Source: Diphasiastrum complanatum
Taxonomy: Eukaryota > Streptophyta > Lycopodiopsida > Lycopodiales > Lycopodiaceae
Length of the DNA: 64,000 nucleotides
NCBI GenBank assembly: GCA_029204225.1
Contig: CM055094.1
Span: 16,658,394-16,722,393 of the forward strand
Direction of reading: 5' to 3'
The position numbers were made by a program, and so were the translations under genes. The notes under the pieces are model-generated. The model was not told the origin of the DNA. It searched no databases and was given only the letters and a program-made list of their open reading frames with translations. Within the stretch, counting starts at the first letter, position 1. Every line of letters starts with the position of its first letter. Shown piece by piece: positions 24,958-40,151 of this stretch.

Positions 24958-25077
24958 TTGCACAATGGGGGTGGGCCTTGCTATATTTTCCACCAACTCA
25001 TGTTGCATGGAGGCAATATTACTTTGTTCTTTCTTGCACAATGGGGGTGGGCCTTGCTATATTTTCCACCAACTCAT
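24958..25077 (+). repeat. 76-bp partial tandem duplication in DUF7869-like fragment
   Basis: TTGCACAATGGGGGTGGGCC and the following 24 bases occur at 24958 and 25034 without visible differences, so the duplication is recent. It inserts extra sequence into the coding fragment. Confidence 0.85.
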
Positions 25078-25248
25078 TTGAATATGCTTGTAGAGAAGGG
25101 CATTTTCAGAAAAGTAAAGGTTAATTTTCTATTGGTTGGACACACACACGATCATATAGATCAAATGTTCAGCACTTTCTCTAAAAAGTTATCGCGTCCA
25201 TTAGATCTTTTTCTTCCTCTGGGCAATTTCCCTGAAGCATATCTAGCT
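25060..25248 (+). pseudogene. DUF7869-like transposon domain fragment
   Basis: The frame contains LNMLVEKGIFRKVKVNFLLV followed by GHTHDHIDQMFSTFSKKL. The VGHTHxDxDQxFS core is, as I recall it, the hallmark of DUF7869, a domain of transposon-derived plant proteins with RNase H-fold-like acidic residues. The preceding part is disrupted by the duplication at 24958-25077. The following part is cut by the LTR end at about 25249. It is divergent from, and about 0.2 kb away from, the methyltransferase-like gene, which may or may not be meaningful. Confidence 0.55.
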
Positions 25249-25892
<644 letters not shown>

Positions 25893-26550
25893 CTCCCCCT
25901 TAATCTGAATCCATGAATGCCTTGACCTTTAAACTTGATTCTGCACAAAACTTTTTGTGTGCATCCAAGCTTAATGCTTTAATAAAAATATCCGCTGTCA
26001 AATCTTGCATTCAACAGTACTGCAATCTGACCTCTTTGTTGTTTGCTTCTAGCATAGTGATACTTAAGTTCAATGTGCTTACTCCTAGAATGAAATCTAG
26101 GGCTGGCCGACAAGGCAATGGCACTTTGATTATCACAAAATAATAATGTCGAAGCATATTGACTCAGATTGATATCTGAAAGTAAGTTTCTCAACCAAAT
26201 TGATTCCTTAGTAGCTTGTGAGGCTGCGATATACTCTGATTCTGTATCAAAGATTGCTTGCGACTGTTCCAGGAAATTGGACCATTGTTGAGGAAGAATG
26301 TAAATCCAGAAGTAGATTTACGAGTGTCTATATTTCATGCCCAACTTGCATCTGTGTAACCACTGAGTAAATTGAGTTTGTCATTGTCGACTGCTCCATA
26401 ACAAATGCAAAAGTCCATAGTAGCTCGAAGATATCTCATGATTCTGATAAGAGCCTTCCAATGTGTTACACTAGGGTTGGCCATATACTGACTTAGGGAG
26501 CTGAATGCAAAAGCTATGTCTGGTCTGGTACAGATCATTGCATACATAAG
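25893..26550 (-). pseudogene. Copia RT C-terminus and RNase H remnant
   Basis: Minus-strand frames chain as SLMYAMICTRPDIAFAFSSL, LLSGYTDASWA, then FCDNQSAIALSASPRFHSRS and KHIELKYHYAR, the conserved copia RT tail and RNase H region with the CDNxSA and RSKHIE boxes. Stops and frameshifts break it in at least three places. It ends at the polypurine tract next to the LTR at 25892. The upstream end joins MULE-like sequence at about 26550. Confidence 0.85.
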
Positions 26551-29320
<2,770 letters not shown>

Positions 29321-29329
29321 ACACAAGCA

Positions 29330-30610
29330 CTTATAGACTACAATTTGTAATAAAATACAATCCACTAAAATAAACAAAATCTCCTCATAAGCAAACAATA
29401 ATTTACTTAATGCCTCTGAGATCCATAAGTCTCCATAAAAAACTGGAGTAAAGGGATTTGGATTTCCAAAACACAGATCTAAACTCAACTCAATCAATAT
29501 ATTAGAAATCATACACTCATAATAACTAAGTATCTGTCTACGATTCGTCAATCACAAATAGTTAAGTTCTTATGATTCATCAATCATAATTCAATGGAAT
29601 CTAATCCTATACTCAATCATTAAAGAACACTAGAGTGTATGTCCAACCAATTCAACTGAATTCCAAAAATTTAGTTTACCATTCTTGGAATCATTAAGAT
29701 TCGGTATCCAACTCAATCTAATTCCAAAAATTCAGTTTACCATTCTTGGAATCATTAAGATTCAGTATCCAATTGAGCTCTCTGGGATACAATCACTAAT
29801 GAATCAAGTTTATTCCTCAACTGAGAAATACTCACCCAAGAATTCCGTATATCCTATGCACACAATTTTTCGATGAATCCAAATGACATAAATCCTATGT
29901 CTTACAAGTAATACACACAAAACAAACAGTTTTCGATGAATTCTCTTCGCATTGTCCGTTTTACCAATTAATTTCTATAGGTGTAAACCAACTACTCAAG
30001 TTAATTGCCCATGATTTAAAATCTCAAATGTCTTGGTGCAGCTCTTGATTGTACTAGTACAACACTACATTTAGATCCTTATCCAAATCAAATTTAAGTT
30101 AACCAAAAAATTCTTCCAAAACAAGATCTGTTAACTCTGCAAGTATTTGTTCAATCCAATACTTGATCATATGTCTATGTTCAACGACTAGGTTAAGTGC
30201 ACCATATAACCCTAGTAACCAGGAATACATAATAGATCCATACAAACTTAAGTGTGCACATATGAGGATAATCGCACTATGACCCAGTACATACACATAT
30301 GTCCTTCTCTGTCAGATTCCTCCATACATATCTCACTGAGAATCTTGTAATTCAGCTACTAAATAATTCTATTTCTCTTGCGTAAATAACATATCTGGGA
30401 AATCTCAGAGGCTAAGAACACATTCTCTCTCACGAGTTCTCCAACCCACTTATCTCTTGCACCAAATTTTTTCCACTTAATCTACCCCTCCCAGATCCTA
30501 GTACTCCAACCAAGATCAGGTTGATTCAGTTCAGACACTCAATTATCAAAATTACTTCTATCCCTACCAAATGGGATTAGTAGCTTCTGATCTTACTCAA
30601 TACTACTTAT
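29330..30610. repeat. R1 family, copy C
   Basis: Matches 9100-10260 in direct orientation through most of its length (AAATCATACACTCATAATAA, ACACTCATAATAACTAAGTA, CAACCCACTTATCTCTTGCA). Contains a local duplication of about 67 bp near 29663-29797 (ACTCAA/CAACTGAATTCCAAAAATT...). Confidence 0.7.
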
Positions 30611-31440
30611 AAAGATTTCCAATTTCAATCCTTCTATAGTTCAAGATTGTTCCACACAATCCCTAGAGAATTTCTCTCAACTCTGTGCAACTGATAGGTC
30701 CTTATAATAGAATCTTACTCATCACACTAAAAGTTTCTTGGAGAGATGACAAATGGAAATCTCAGAGCATGAAAAGCCAATAATAAGTGTCTTCCAAAAA
30801 TGATTCATCTTATTATACACAAGATTTTTCGTTTAGATATTCTCAGCACGAGTGTTTATAACTATCATCTATTTGAGCTTTATTTATGCATGAAAGACAA
30901 TCCGGGATTAAGAATTTGAAAATACCAACATCTTGGAACATTCCAAATTCCAAGCCTTATCCAAGTAGTAATTCTTTATTGAGGAGTAATCCAATTACTC
31001 AAGTCAATTGTGAATGATTCAGAAATCTTAAATGTCTAGGTATCAAATTCATAAATTCTGGAACAATACCACATTTAGATATTTTTCTAAACCATAACTA
31101 AGTTAATGAATTATCCTTTCCACAGTTTAACCATTAACCTGCAAGTACTGTTCCACACAAAACTTGTTCATATGTCTATGCACACAAAACTTGTTCATAT
31201 GTCTATGCACTCTGACTAGTTTAAGTATACGATATAAACTTAGTACATTGGAAACACATAGTAGATCCACAAGATTAAGATGTACATAAGCAACATATCC
31301 AACTATGTTCCTATACATGAACATAGGCTATAAACTGGCAGATATCCATAATCTACATATGTTACTCACATGACTCACTGAGAATCTTGCAAGTTAGCTA
31401 CAAACAAACTCTATTTCTCATGAGTAAATAACATATCATG
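30611..31440. repeat. R1 family, copy D, with 27-bp tandem duplication
   Basis: A diverged direct copy of 30000-30390. The outer part is the reverse complement of 18500-18850. ACACAAAACTTGTTCATATG plus seven bases is exactly duplicated at about 31155-31208, whereas the copy at 18740-18770 has it once. Confidence 0.65.
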
Positions 31441-31454
31441 CTTCTCTTCCATTA

Positions 31455-32205
31455 TTTGATGTACCATCTTGCTTTATTGAGATTTTTACATCTCAAATTT
31501 CATGTAAGGCAATTCTAGTTTTGGATGATGCCTATTGTATGGACATATTTCTTGTCATTTTTGGCTTAGATATGTTTCTAAAAAATTTTAAAAGCAAGAT
31601 ATTGTATCATCCAAAGTATGCTCCTAGATCTAGTAAGAGCAAGAATGAGTTTGATACTCATAGTTTGAGAAATCAATGCTATGAGGCATTTTGTAAACTT
31701 CTCTTGAGATTAAGTGAAGCATCCAAAGAAGACACTTACATCCTTGAGAAAGTATTTAGCCTCAAAAAGATCAAGTTAGCATTTGATATTAAGATTAGAT
31801 CCATCATGAATAAAGTTCATAGTATGTGGACTAGTCAAGCTAGTATGCTTAATCTTGATGATCAACATTTTTTCTCATCTTATGATCTTGATCTTTATGA
31901 TCTATATGAGGCATGGAAGCCTCGAATTTCTCCATTTATGATACAACTATCTTCATGCAAATGGAATTTTCAAATCAAAGATCATCAACAAGCATGGAGT
32001 AAGCATATTGAAATAGTGGCAAATTGGTGGAATACTCTTCAAAGGTGTTGGCAAGAGATTTCTACCAAAGAGATTTTATCATGGATATGGTGAGAATGCT
32101 GTTATGATGGATTTCTTGGCTGACCTTCACTCCATATGCATTCCAAAGGATCCACTGAAAAAGTTCCTTCATCAAGCATAGGTCCAACCTTGGATTAATT
32201 TCAAG
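31455..32205 (+). pseudogene. Possible FAR1/MULE-type C-terminal remnant
   Basis: The frame reads SCKAILVLDDAYCMDIFLVI, FGLDMFLK, KILYHPKYAPRSSKS, then a 120-residue tail to 32093, continuing after a frameshift to about 32205. The layout resembles a SWIM finger (CxC...CxH) followed by the 'RYILKRWTK.AR' segment and helical tail of FAR1/FHY3-like proteins and MULE transposases. Here the second Cys reads Ala and the His reads Asp, so the finger would be dead. The match is by pattern only. An alternative is an unrelated host or transposon fragment. Confidence 0.4.
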
Positions 32206-32245
32206 ATCAATGCTTAAGTCAAATAGATAACTTTTTAGGAGGAGT

Positions 32246-32938
32246 GTTGAAAATAAAAAAGCCATCTATCTTGACTTTTGGGGTTGATGAAGTTTTCCAA
32301 CATGCATGTAATTTTACAACTTGAAAAGGCCAAATTTGGCCTAGTAGAAACTCGAGCCACTACACATGCATAAAGCTTAGTTTGCCAAATGTGACATGCA
32401 AAGCAAACTAATACTTGTATTGGCACATGCATGAACATTTGTAGATTTGTATTCTAAGAACTGACACATGTAGAAAGTAGATGTAGTTGTAATTCTCATT
32501 ATGCAAACTTGTAGGTGTCAAGTTTTAGGTAGATACTATTCTTAGAAGTGGAAAAATGTGATTGGAGGCTTGCTCTACCTCAAGCTAGTACATCCACTAT
32601 ATATGTAAGTGAGTTCCCTCACTAATTTTGATGATGAATCAAGCATTGATGTTATTTCCTAGTCATTTTGGATTTTTACATTGTAAGCTTGTATTGTACT
32701 TTCTCTCTACCCAAGGAGGAGGCTTTTCTCATACATTAAATTCTTTTGTACTTTTCCCACATGTGTGAAAGTAATCATTGTTTGATTACTAGCATTCTAG
32801 ATTGTGATTTAACCATAGAATCTAGAGATAGATTATGATTTTCACTCTACAATTGATCTATGTGCTAACACAAAGCTTAGGAAGATCATTCACACATTTA
32901 TGGTACATCCCACACATGTGAACCTTTTGAAAATTTAC
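32246..32938 (+). repeat. LTR-like block after a purine run
   Basis: Begins TGTTGAAAATAAAAAAGCC after TTAGGAGGAG, as at the 3' end of an LTR element, and its last third resembles 4195-4615. The right edge is not defined by a CA end I can be sure of. It may instead be the 3' flank of the FAR1-like remnant. Confidence 0.4.
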
Positions 32939-32943
32939 CATAT

Positions 32944-35900
32944 CTATGACAAGTTTTCATACAAAGAATTTACACATAAAACTGGGATTATGTTGTTGCG
33001 CCTTTCAATGCCATTGATATAGAGATATTTTGTGAGACATTGTTTTTCATCTTTAGCAATTTTTATTTTTGATGCTATGTCCTTTTTACCATGTAGCCAA
33101 CTTCGTTTTTTGATGTTTTCTAGGGCAATGTTTTTACAGAAAATAGCATGCTTCTTTACAGTTTTTTCGTCTAAGTATTTGTGTGTAGGTAAGAGTTTCA
33201 TTGGTTTAAACCAATTGTCATAAAGTTCAAAAGCCACTTCATTGATATTAGCTTTTCTCAAAGTATAAAGTCTTCACAACAGGATTCTAGTCTAAGCATA
33301 CCATACAAAGCAACAACACATGGGAATTGGTGGAGGTTAAACCAACCCAACCAAACCTAGATCGTACGGATCTAGCCCCCAAGCTATGGATCAATCAGAG
33401 TCATGGAAAGAGGAGTCACACCAGCAGCACAACAATTATGCTGCCAAAATTTTCTTAGAACTGTAGTTTGCAGGTTACTGCAACTATTTTATTCAATAGT
33501 CATCTTATCTGAACCCAACCATCCACCAGAATGGCTTTACAGGCTCCTAACACTGCAAACAACTATTAGTTTGCCAGAAAATGAAGCATAAGCCTGTGAT
33601 TCCACAGTAAGCAGCCATGCAAACCTGTCAAACATCAACAACACTCAACAGCCAACATATTAGAGTATTTTTGTTTCTATTCCAGCCTATTCCCACCGTT
33701 TTAAGACCAAACCGGCTTCCAAACAGGCAATAGACAGCATTCAAAATACAATAACCATTTTTTGAGAAGAACAAGAAACTGTAGGAAAAAATCCAGCCAA
33801 CCAATAAAGTAATTTGTTGATCTCACAAAGATGCTAACCACAAAGTAATCAGCAACAACAGAATTGACACAGAATTTCTTCAAAGAAATCAATTCAAAAA
33901 GCACAAAAACCAACCAATTGTGAGTCTGCTAGCGCACTTACCACAGAATTGATTGCAATTTAAAAATTATTTCTAAAGGGAAGAAAATTACACAATTCCA
34001 CCGTTTTGTTGCTTACTCCGTCGGATTCTCGAGAAAACGTCGAGATTTCCACTCAGCACTTTCAATGGTAAATCCTGCTTAGACTGGCTCTGATACCAAT
34101 ATAAAGTCCTCACAACAGGATTCTAGTCTAAGCATACCATACAAAGCAACAACACTTGGGAACCGGTGGAGGTTAAACCAACCCAACCAAACCTAGATCG
34201 TACAGATCTAGCCCCCAAGCTATGGATCAATCAGAGTCATGGAAAGAGGAGTCACACCAGCTGCATGTGGCTACTCATCACAAATCAAGCATACACTAGT
34301 GAGAGCCCAGCAGGTATACTTATACCCTCCAAGGCCCATGCACCACTAGTAGTGCACTGTGAGACCTCACTGGACACCTCTGCAGCCAATCTGGCCACGT
34401 CATCCAATTCCCTAATGACTCACTGATAGACCCATACCAACTCCACTACCATGTGTTTAGGCCTACAACCATTAATTATGACCATATACACATAAGGGCC
34501 CCAATTCCCTTATAGTCACAATTAACTTACGGGTTGTTGGTCTACCGGTCCCTAGCGTGGACACGCTACCCGAGACTAGTCATGGGCATGACACAAAGTA
34601 ATATGATTGAGACCCTTCTCTAAAGATTTACGTAAAATTGAGCTTTTGACTATGTTACAGTCTGTAGAAACAATACCAAATTTTTTTGAAATGAAATCCT
34701 TAAACCTATTAAAAGATAGGCATTCGCATGAATGTAAGACATCTGAAGGAAAGTACCAATCATTTTTGACACTTGGCAAGTAAGTCCAATCGAACGTAAT
34801 ATCATGAAAATATTTGTCTACAACACCAAATAGTCTGAATAACATGTGAGCGTAAAAATGCTTCACATGGATAGCTTCAAAAACTCTATTACGGTAACAT
34901 AAATGTTAAAAAGAGCTCCGTGAATCACTGCTAGTAGTCAGCTGAAGACATCTGGTCGCCAAGATAGTGACTTCTCTTCTTTATGTCCTTTTCCCATCCT
35001 ACACATCGATAGTCTTGATAAAAATTTAGTCTCTTGATAGGTTGGTCACTCTTCGCATTGCTACTTTGTCCTTCCTTTCCTATAAACCATCTTTTCTTTC
35101 TTGTCCCTAACCCTGAGACGACTGAGTTTGGGTTATTGAGATTGAAAGTGCCCGTTCTTTCGCTTGTATTCTGAAATTATTTATCTTGGAGTGTGGAAAA
35201 GCTTGCTCGTTTCAAGAGGCATTCTATCTTAGGGATATTTTCAGCCTCTCCTAGGTGTGCTAAAAGTTTGGCAGAAAAATCTTTGGCAAGCTCAATGGAG
35301 GCATCGATCATGTATTTTTGGATAAAGATAAAGGTAAGGTGTGCTTTGACCACATCTTTAGTGGGTTTATGTAGCCACATGAAAAGAAAACATTCATTTG
35401 GTTTTGGAGGGATGCCCCAGGAAAGAACTTGCCTAAGTTGTTCATCGTGTACAAAATGGCATGGTCAAACCAGATAATAGACGAGTTGTTTTTGCACTTG
35501 TCACCACATGTACATTTGAAGAACGGTCATTTCCAGTTCCACATTCTGGCTTGGTAAAGGTTCATACTATTGAAGTCAGTCTTAAAATGTCCTCTGATTC
35601 TGGCCCAGGTTTGCTCAGAAGGGCAACGAGAGGGTTCAAATTTGCTCATGCAAATGACAATATTCAAAGGCCACTGGTGTTTCAAGAGAGATATTTTTAT
35701 GCAACGCAGCAAATTTGCAAACTTCTATTTCTTTTTCAGTGAGGTGGGACATCAAGATCCAAAGATTGTTAGGCACAGGAGCAAGGAAGTTAACAATAGG
35801 GAGGCCCCAAAGTTTATAAGCAGTGATGGTGGATTTGAATTCAATGACTTTGCTGGGTATAAAGGGAATTTGACAATTCTTGGATTGGCATAATTCATAG

Positions 35901-36150
35901 GAAGATTGGTCACCAATGTCACATAAATCTTGTGAAAACAATTGTAGCTGGGAAGCACTATCCTCATCAAGGTCATCTAGAAAAAACAAAGGGTGTGGTG
36001 ATAAGGGAGCATCAAGGGTGGTAGATGGAATATCAACAAAAGAATTACCATTTGTTTTCTCTAGGCAAGCAAAGACTTTTCTAATATCAGATTGTAAGAC
36101 CTTTCTTCTTCCTCAAATCTCTCAACAAAATCATTAAGACTGCCAAAAAG
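32944..36150 (-). pseudogene. Unrecognised degenerate multi-exon gene, split by LTR element
   Basis: On the minus strand, coding-looking segments follow one another: about 36150-36000 (GENLFGSLNDFVERFEEEER), 35989-35640 (DLDEDSASQLQLFSQDLCDI and on), 35640-35520 after a frameshift (WARIRGHFKTDFNSMNLYQA then FKCTCG), 35380-35177, 34890-34576 and 33261-32944. The last two are one frame interrupted by the 1,330-bp insertion at 33264-34593: removing it and one copy of the CAAAG target site restores continuous reading across NHIT|LRKANINEV. The FKCTCGDKCK stretch may be part of a zinc-binding site. Shared FE(T/A)IHVK(Q/H)FYAH links it to 26560-26620. I cannot name the family. A large transposon-encoded protein is likely. 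Confidence 0.45.
33264..34593 (-). mobile_element. 1.3-kb non-autonomous LTR element, TSD CAAAG
   Basis: Flanked by CAAAG at 33259-33263 and 34594-34598. The right LTR (34100-34593, 494 bp on the minus strand, TGTCATGCCCATG...GACTTTATA) is followed on the minus strand by TGGTATCAGAGCCAGTC (34098-34083), a copia-type primer site one base away. The left copy matches only the last 162 bp of the LTR (33264-33425), so the 3' LTR has lost its start along with most of the interior. The remaining 650-bp interior codes for nothing recognisable. Related LTR scraps lie at 8025-8390. Confidence 0.75.
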
Positions 36151-36250
36151 ATTTTCTCCCAAACATAAAGCTACTTTCTTTTACAAAATCCAGATAGATT
36201 TAGACCTAGTTCAAAGTCTCCAAAACATCATTCAAGCACAAAACATTATC

Positions 36251-36255
36251 CTCAG
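36251..36255. repeat. Left target-site duplication CTCAG
   Basis: Five-base direct repeat matching 42404-42408, immediately outside the 6,148-bp copia element. Confidence 0.9.
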
Positions 36256-36937
36256 TGTAAAAATTACAGCAAATAAGGATCCTAAAACACTTGAAATGAT
36301 GAGGGAAACAATAGATTATGATTTCATAAGATTATCACAAGTTGAACCATCAAAATCCATCAAAAATCTATGCTTGAACCTCACTAAATGGCCCAAATCC
36401 TTGAAGAAGGCTTCACACGTGTGAAAGTATGGCCTCCCACAGTCTGAGTACTGTACACCAGACCTATATTCAATCCTATAATCATTAGTAATCACAAGTA
36501 CTCAAACAATTATGAACATAGAGAGCAATTGCACCATTATGAGAGAAAAAACATGAAATTGCTTGATTGATTTTGGTGAGATATCATCACCTATATATAC
36601 ATGATCCATCACGGTTTTGGGCAGGTATGAGTAGCCCTAAACCTATCCCTATTTCTAATTTTGGTGGATCTTTCATCCCTACCAAGTTAGGGTTGGAATC
36701 TTGGAGATCCCTCAACAATGCAAAAATTACCAAAAATAGCTCCTATTTTTTCTCCCTTGTATCTAAGCATAATTTGGACTCATTCCAAAGGATCTAACAC
36801 TTAGGTCTACTTGAGAACATCCTTATGAATGGAATCCTATGCTATTTGGCACGTGTGACAAGCCACATCATGACCATCTAACTATTTACAAGTCATATGA
36901 CCAAAACTAGTCAAGCTAGAATTGTGAATTTTTAACA
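36256..36937 (-). repeat. 3' LTR of full-length copia, 682 bp
   Basis: On the minus strand starts TGTTAAAAATTCACAATTC and ends AATTTTTACA. Same length as its partner at 41722-42403. Confidence 0.95.
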
Positions 36938-36950
36938 CTCCTCCTCACTA
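36938..36950 (-). other. Polypurine tract of full-length copia
   Basis: TAGTGAGGAGGAG on the minus strand directly before the 3' LTR. Plus-strand DNA synthesis primer in LTR elements. Confidence 0.85.
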
Positions 36951-36951
36951 T

Positions 36952-37985
36952 CTAGCTTGGTTCAATCATTGCTTTACTAATCACTCCAAGTGATGATCTG
37001 AACTTCATAAAAGGTGTCTTTTGAAGTGGTTTAGTAAGTAGATCAGCTACACATTCATTGCTTGGAACATGCTCCAAAGCAATCTCCTTGGCTTGCACCA
37101 TTTCTCTCACAAAGTGATGGCATATCTCAATGTGCTTAGATCTTGCATGGAAGATTGGGTTAGATGCAAGGTGTTGGGCTGATATATTGTCATTGTAGAT
37201 GATTGGTGCCTCCTCTGAATCCATGATCTTTAGTTCCACCAATAATCTCTTGATCCAAAGTACCTCCTTTGTAGTGGTTGTCAAAGCTTTGTACTCGGCC
37301 TCGGTTGAAGATAGAGATATAGTTTCTTGCTTTTTTGAAAGCCATGAAACCACACCTTCTCCTATGAAAGTTGAATAGGCACTTGTTGATTTCCTATCCC
37401 TCTTGTTCCCTGCAAAATCTGAATCACTAAATGCATGAAGGTTAATCACATCTCCTCTATATAGAATCCCAAAATCCAATGTACCCGAGATGTATCTTAG
37501 AATCCTCTTAGCCTTTTTCCAATGGATATTCAATGGCTTTTGCATGGATTGGCTCAACCTACATACACTAAAGCTAAGATCTGGTCTAGTTATAGTGATC
37601 CACATTAAGGAACCTATAAGTTGCCTAAACAAAGTGATGTCCATGAAGGATCTTTCATCATCTTCATTTGGCACTTTTACATCTTGCTCCATTGGTGTGT
37701 CAACACTTTTGCATACTTCCATCTTAAACTTCTTCAAAAGACTTTGAGCATAGTTTACTTGACTTATAAAGATAAAATCAGACCCTCTAAGTACTTCTAT
37801 GCCTAAGATGAAGTGAAGACACCCTAGATCTACCATCTTGAACTCTAAGGATAGATCTATCTTGATTTTTTCAATACCATCAACACTATTTCCACTAATG
37901 ATGATGTCATCTACATAAATGAGTAAAAGTACAATACCAACATCATCAAACTTAATGTAAAGAGTGGGATCATATTCACTTTGAA
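36952..37985 (-). pseudogene. Copia pol C-terminus: RT palm/thumb and RNase H
   Basis: One open frame carries YDPTLYIKF, the catalytic YVDD (37917-37906), LGIEVLRGSDFIFISQVNYA, IGSLMWITITRPDLSFSVC, then RNase H with SDSDFAGNKRDRKSTSAY, SLSSTEAEY, and the C-terminal HARSKHIE...VPSNECVADLLTKPL. It ends at a stop just before the polypurine tract, as expected. The product copies RNA into DNA and degrades the template inside virus-like particles. The frame is intact but is separated from the upstream RT by a short deletion and frameshift near 37985-38020, so no complete RT can be made without correction. Confidence 0.93.
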
Positions 37986-38965
37986 CAAAAGAAAGTGAAA
38001 TAAGATAGCAATGTAGTCCAAGATCTCGAGGCTTGCTTCAAGCCATAGATGCTTCTTTGGAGATGGCATACTTTGTTCTCCATTCCATGCTTGATGAACC
38101 CTTGTGGCTGCTCCATATAGATATCCTCTTCCAAAAAACCATTCAAGAAAGCATTAGAGACATCCATTTGACATAGAATCCATACAAAATGTGATGCAAG
38201 TGCAATGATTAGCCTTATTGTGACCATCTTGGCCACGGGTGCAAAAATTTCCTCGTAGTCTATCCCTCTCTCTTGAGCATAACCTTTTGCAACTAATCTT
38301 GCTTTATGTTTGTTAACACTCCCATTTGCATTCAACTTAAGCTTGAAGACCCACTTGCATCCTATTACATTCCTTTGAGGTCTCTCAACAAGCAACCAAG
38401 TTTCATTCTCAATCAAGGCATCATACTCATCCAACATAGCTTTATACCATTCTTTGGAGTTCAATGCATCTTCAACATTAGATGGTTCTTCAAAACTAGA
38501 TAAAGCATAAGAAGTGGATGAGATACCCTCAACTTGCTGTCCTTTGCCTTGATATGTGAGCCTCGATGGCTCCACTTTTGCCCTTGAAGATCTCCTTGGT
38601 GTGATAGGTGGGTTTGGTGCTTGCTCCTCCATGAGCTCCTCCTCAAAACCAAGATCTTGCTCCTCGGCCATCTTCTTCTTGATTGTTGGAGCTCTTGAGC
38701 CTTCTTCAAGCATATGCATATGATGTTCATCAAAGATGACATCCCTTGAAACAACAAATTTGTTCAAGGATGGGAGATAGACTTTGTAGCCCTTGCTTGA
38801 GCTTGCATATCCAAGCATGATCCCTCTTGTGGAAGATGGATCCTCCTTAGTTCTTGTTTCCAATGGCACATGCACATAACATATACACCCAAAAACTTTC
38901 AAGTGATTAAGATTGGGTTTCTTTCCATACAACATCTCATAAGGAGTTTTGCCTTCAATTGCTTT
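37976..38965 (-). pseudogene. Copia integrase C-terminus and RT fingers
   Basis: Begins after the TGA at 38966. Contains MLYGKKPNLNHLKVFGCICY (the end of integrase), RGIMLGYASSSKGYKV, a Pro/Glu-rich linker with PRRSSRAKVEPSRL, then RT: WVFKLKLNANGSVNKHKARL, VAKGYAQERGIDYEEIFAPV, QMDVSNAFLNGFLEEDIYM (the first catalytic Asp), QPQGF and SIYGLKQASRSW. The next 15 or so residues are out of frame because a short piece before YDPTLY is missing. Confidence 0.93.
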
Positions 38966-40151
38966 TCAAGACACCCTATTCATCAAGTAGTTTGCACATA
39001 CAAGAGACTCACCCCAAAAGGATTTGGGCAAACAAGCATCTAATCTTAAAGCCTTAGAACATTCACATAATGTTCTATTCCTTCTTTCAGCAACTCCATT
39101 TTGTTGAGGAGTGTAAGGACAAGAAGTCTCTTTCTTGATCCCTTCCTCCTCACAAAAGGCCTTGAACTCATTGGAGATGAATTCTCCACCATTGTCACTT
39201 CTAAGAATCTTGATGCTATGATTATGATGCTTTTCCACAAACAACTTGAACTTTACAAAAGTATCAAATACTTGAGACTTGAAGGAAAGTAAGAACACCC
39301 AACAATATCTTGAGTAGTCATCAATGAAGGTTAAAAACATGGATGAACCTCCATTAGATTTGGTGCTAGCAATGTGCACATCCGAGTGTATGAGTTCAAG
39401 AGGATGAGATGACTTTGTGATGGAGTTAGGAAACACCTTCTTATGTGCCTTGGATAAGGCACAAGCTTCACAAACCTTGTCTTCCTTCCCAATAGACCTT
39501 GGTAGGCCTAAAGCATACTCCTCCTTGATCATAGCCTCCATGGAACCCGAGTTGACATGTCCAAGTCTTTTGTGCCATAAAGTAAAGGTAGATATCTTGT
39601 TCTTCTCGGCCAACATGACAACATTAGTATCCACAAATGCATCCAACTTATAAAGTTTGCCAAGTCTAGTGCCCTTAGCCACTATCTTACCCTTCTTCTT
39701 GATGAAACATTCATTTGAAGCAAAGTCAACATTGAAACCATTGTCTACCATTTGGCCAACACTTAGTAGATTCTTTGTTATTGTAGGAATGTACAAAACA
39801 CCTTCTATGTTGATCTTTTTGGAAGATCCTAAGCAAAGGGGAATGCTACCAACTCCTTCAATCTTACAAGCTTTATCATTTGCTGTATAGATAGACTTTA
39901 TAGGTCCATCATAAGATAAGAGAGAAGAGAAAAACTCCCTTTTACTAGTCATGTGTGAACTAGCACCCGAGTCAATCCACCAAGGATCTTCTCCTTTGAA
40001 GCTTGTTGAAGAAAATATGGACATCATGAGAGAGTCCTCATGTGAACTCTCCTCCTCCTCCTCTTTTCTCATGTTGGCTTGGCTTTGATCTTGCTTCCTC
40101 TTGAAGCATTCCGAGGCATAATGCCCCATCTTGCTACAATAGTAGCACTTC
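38966..40151 (-). pseudogene. Copia zinc knuckle, protease and integrase
   Basis: The frame opens at the CCHC knuckle KCYYCSKMGHYASEC, then protease WIDSGASSHM (DSG catalytic motif), gag-pre-integrase, integrase HHCC zinc site (HKRLGHVNSG ... CEACALSK), and the DDE core: HSDVH, FIDDYSRYCWVF and RSDNGGEFISNEF ending with GVAERRNRTL. An in-frame TGA at 38968-38966 follows MNRVS and precedes KAIEGKTPYEM, where copia integrases normally read through. All visible catalytic residues are present. Confidence 0.93.

Noticed and set aside
37490-37806. Plus-strand frames within copia pol, also 38306-38503 and 39101-39890
   Set aside because: They are antisense shadows of the well-supported minus-strand RT, integrase and protease.
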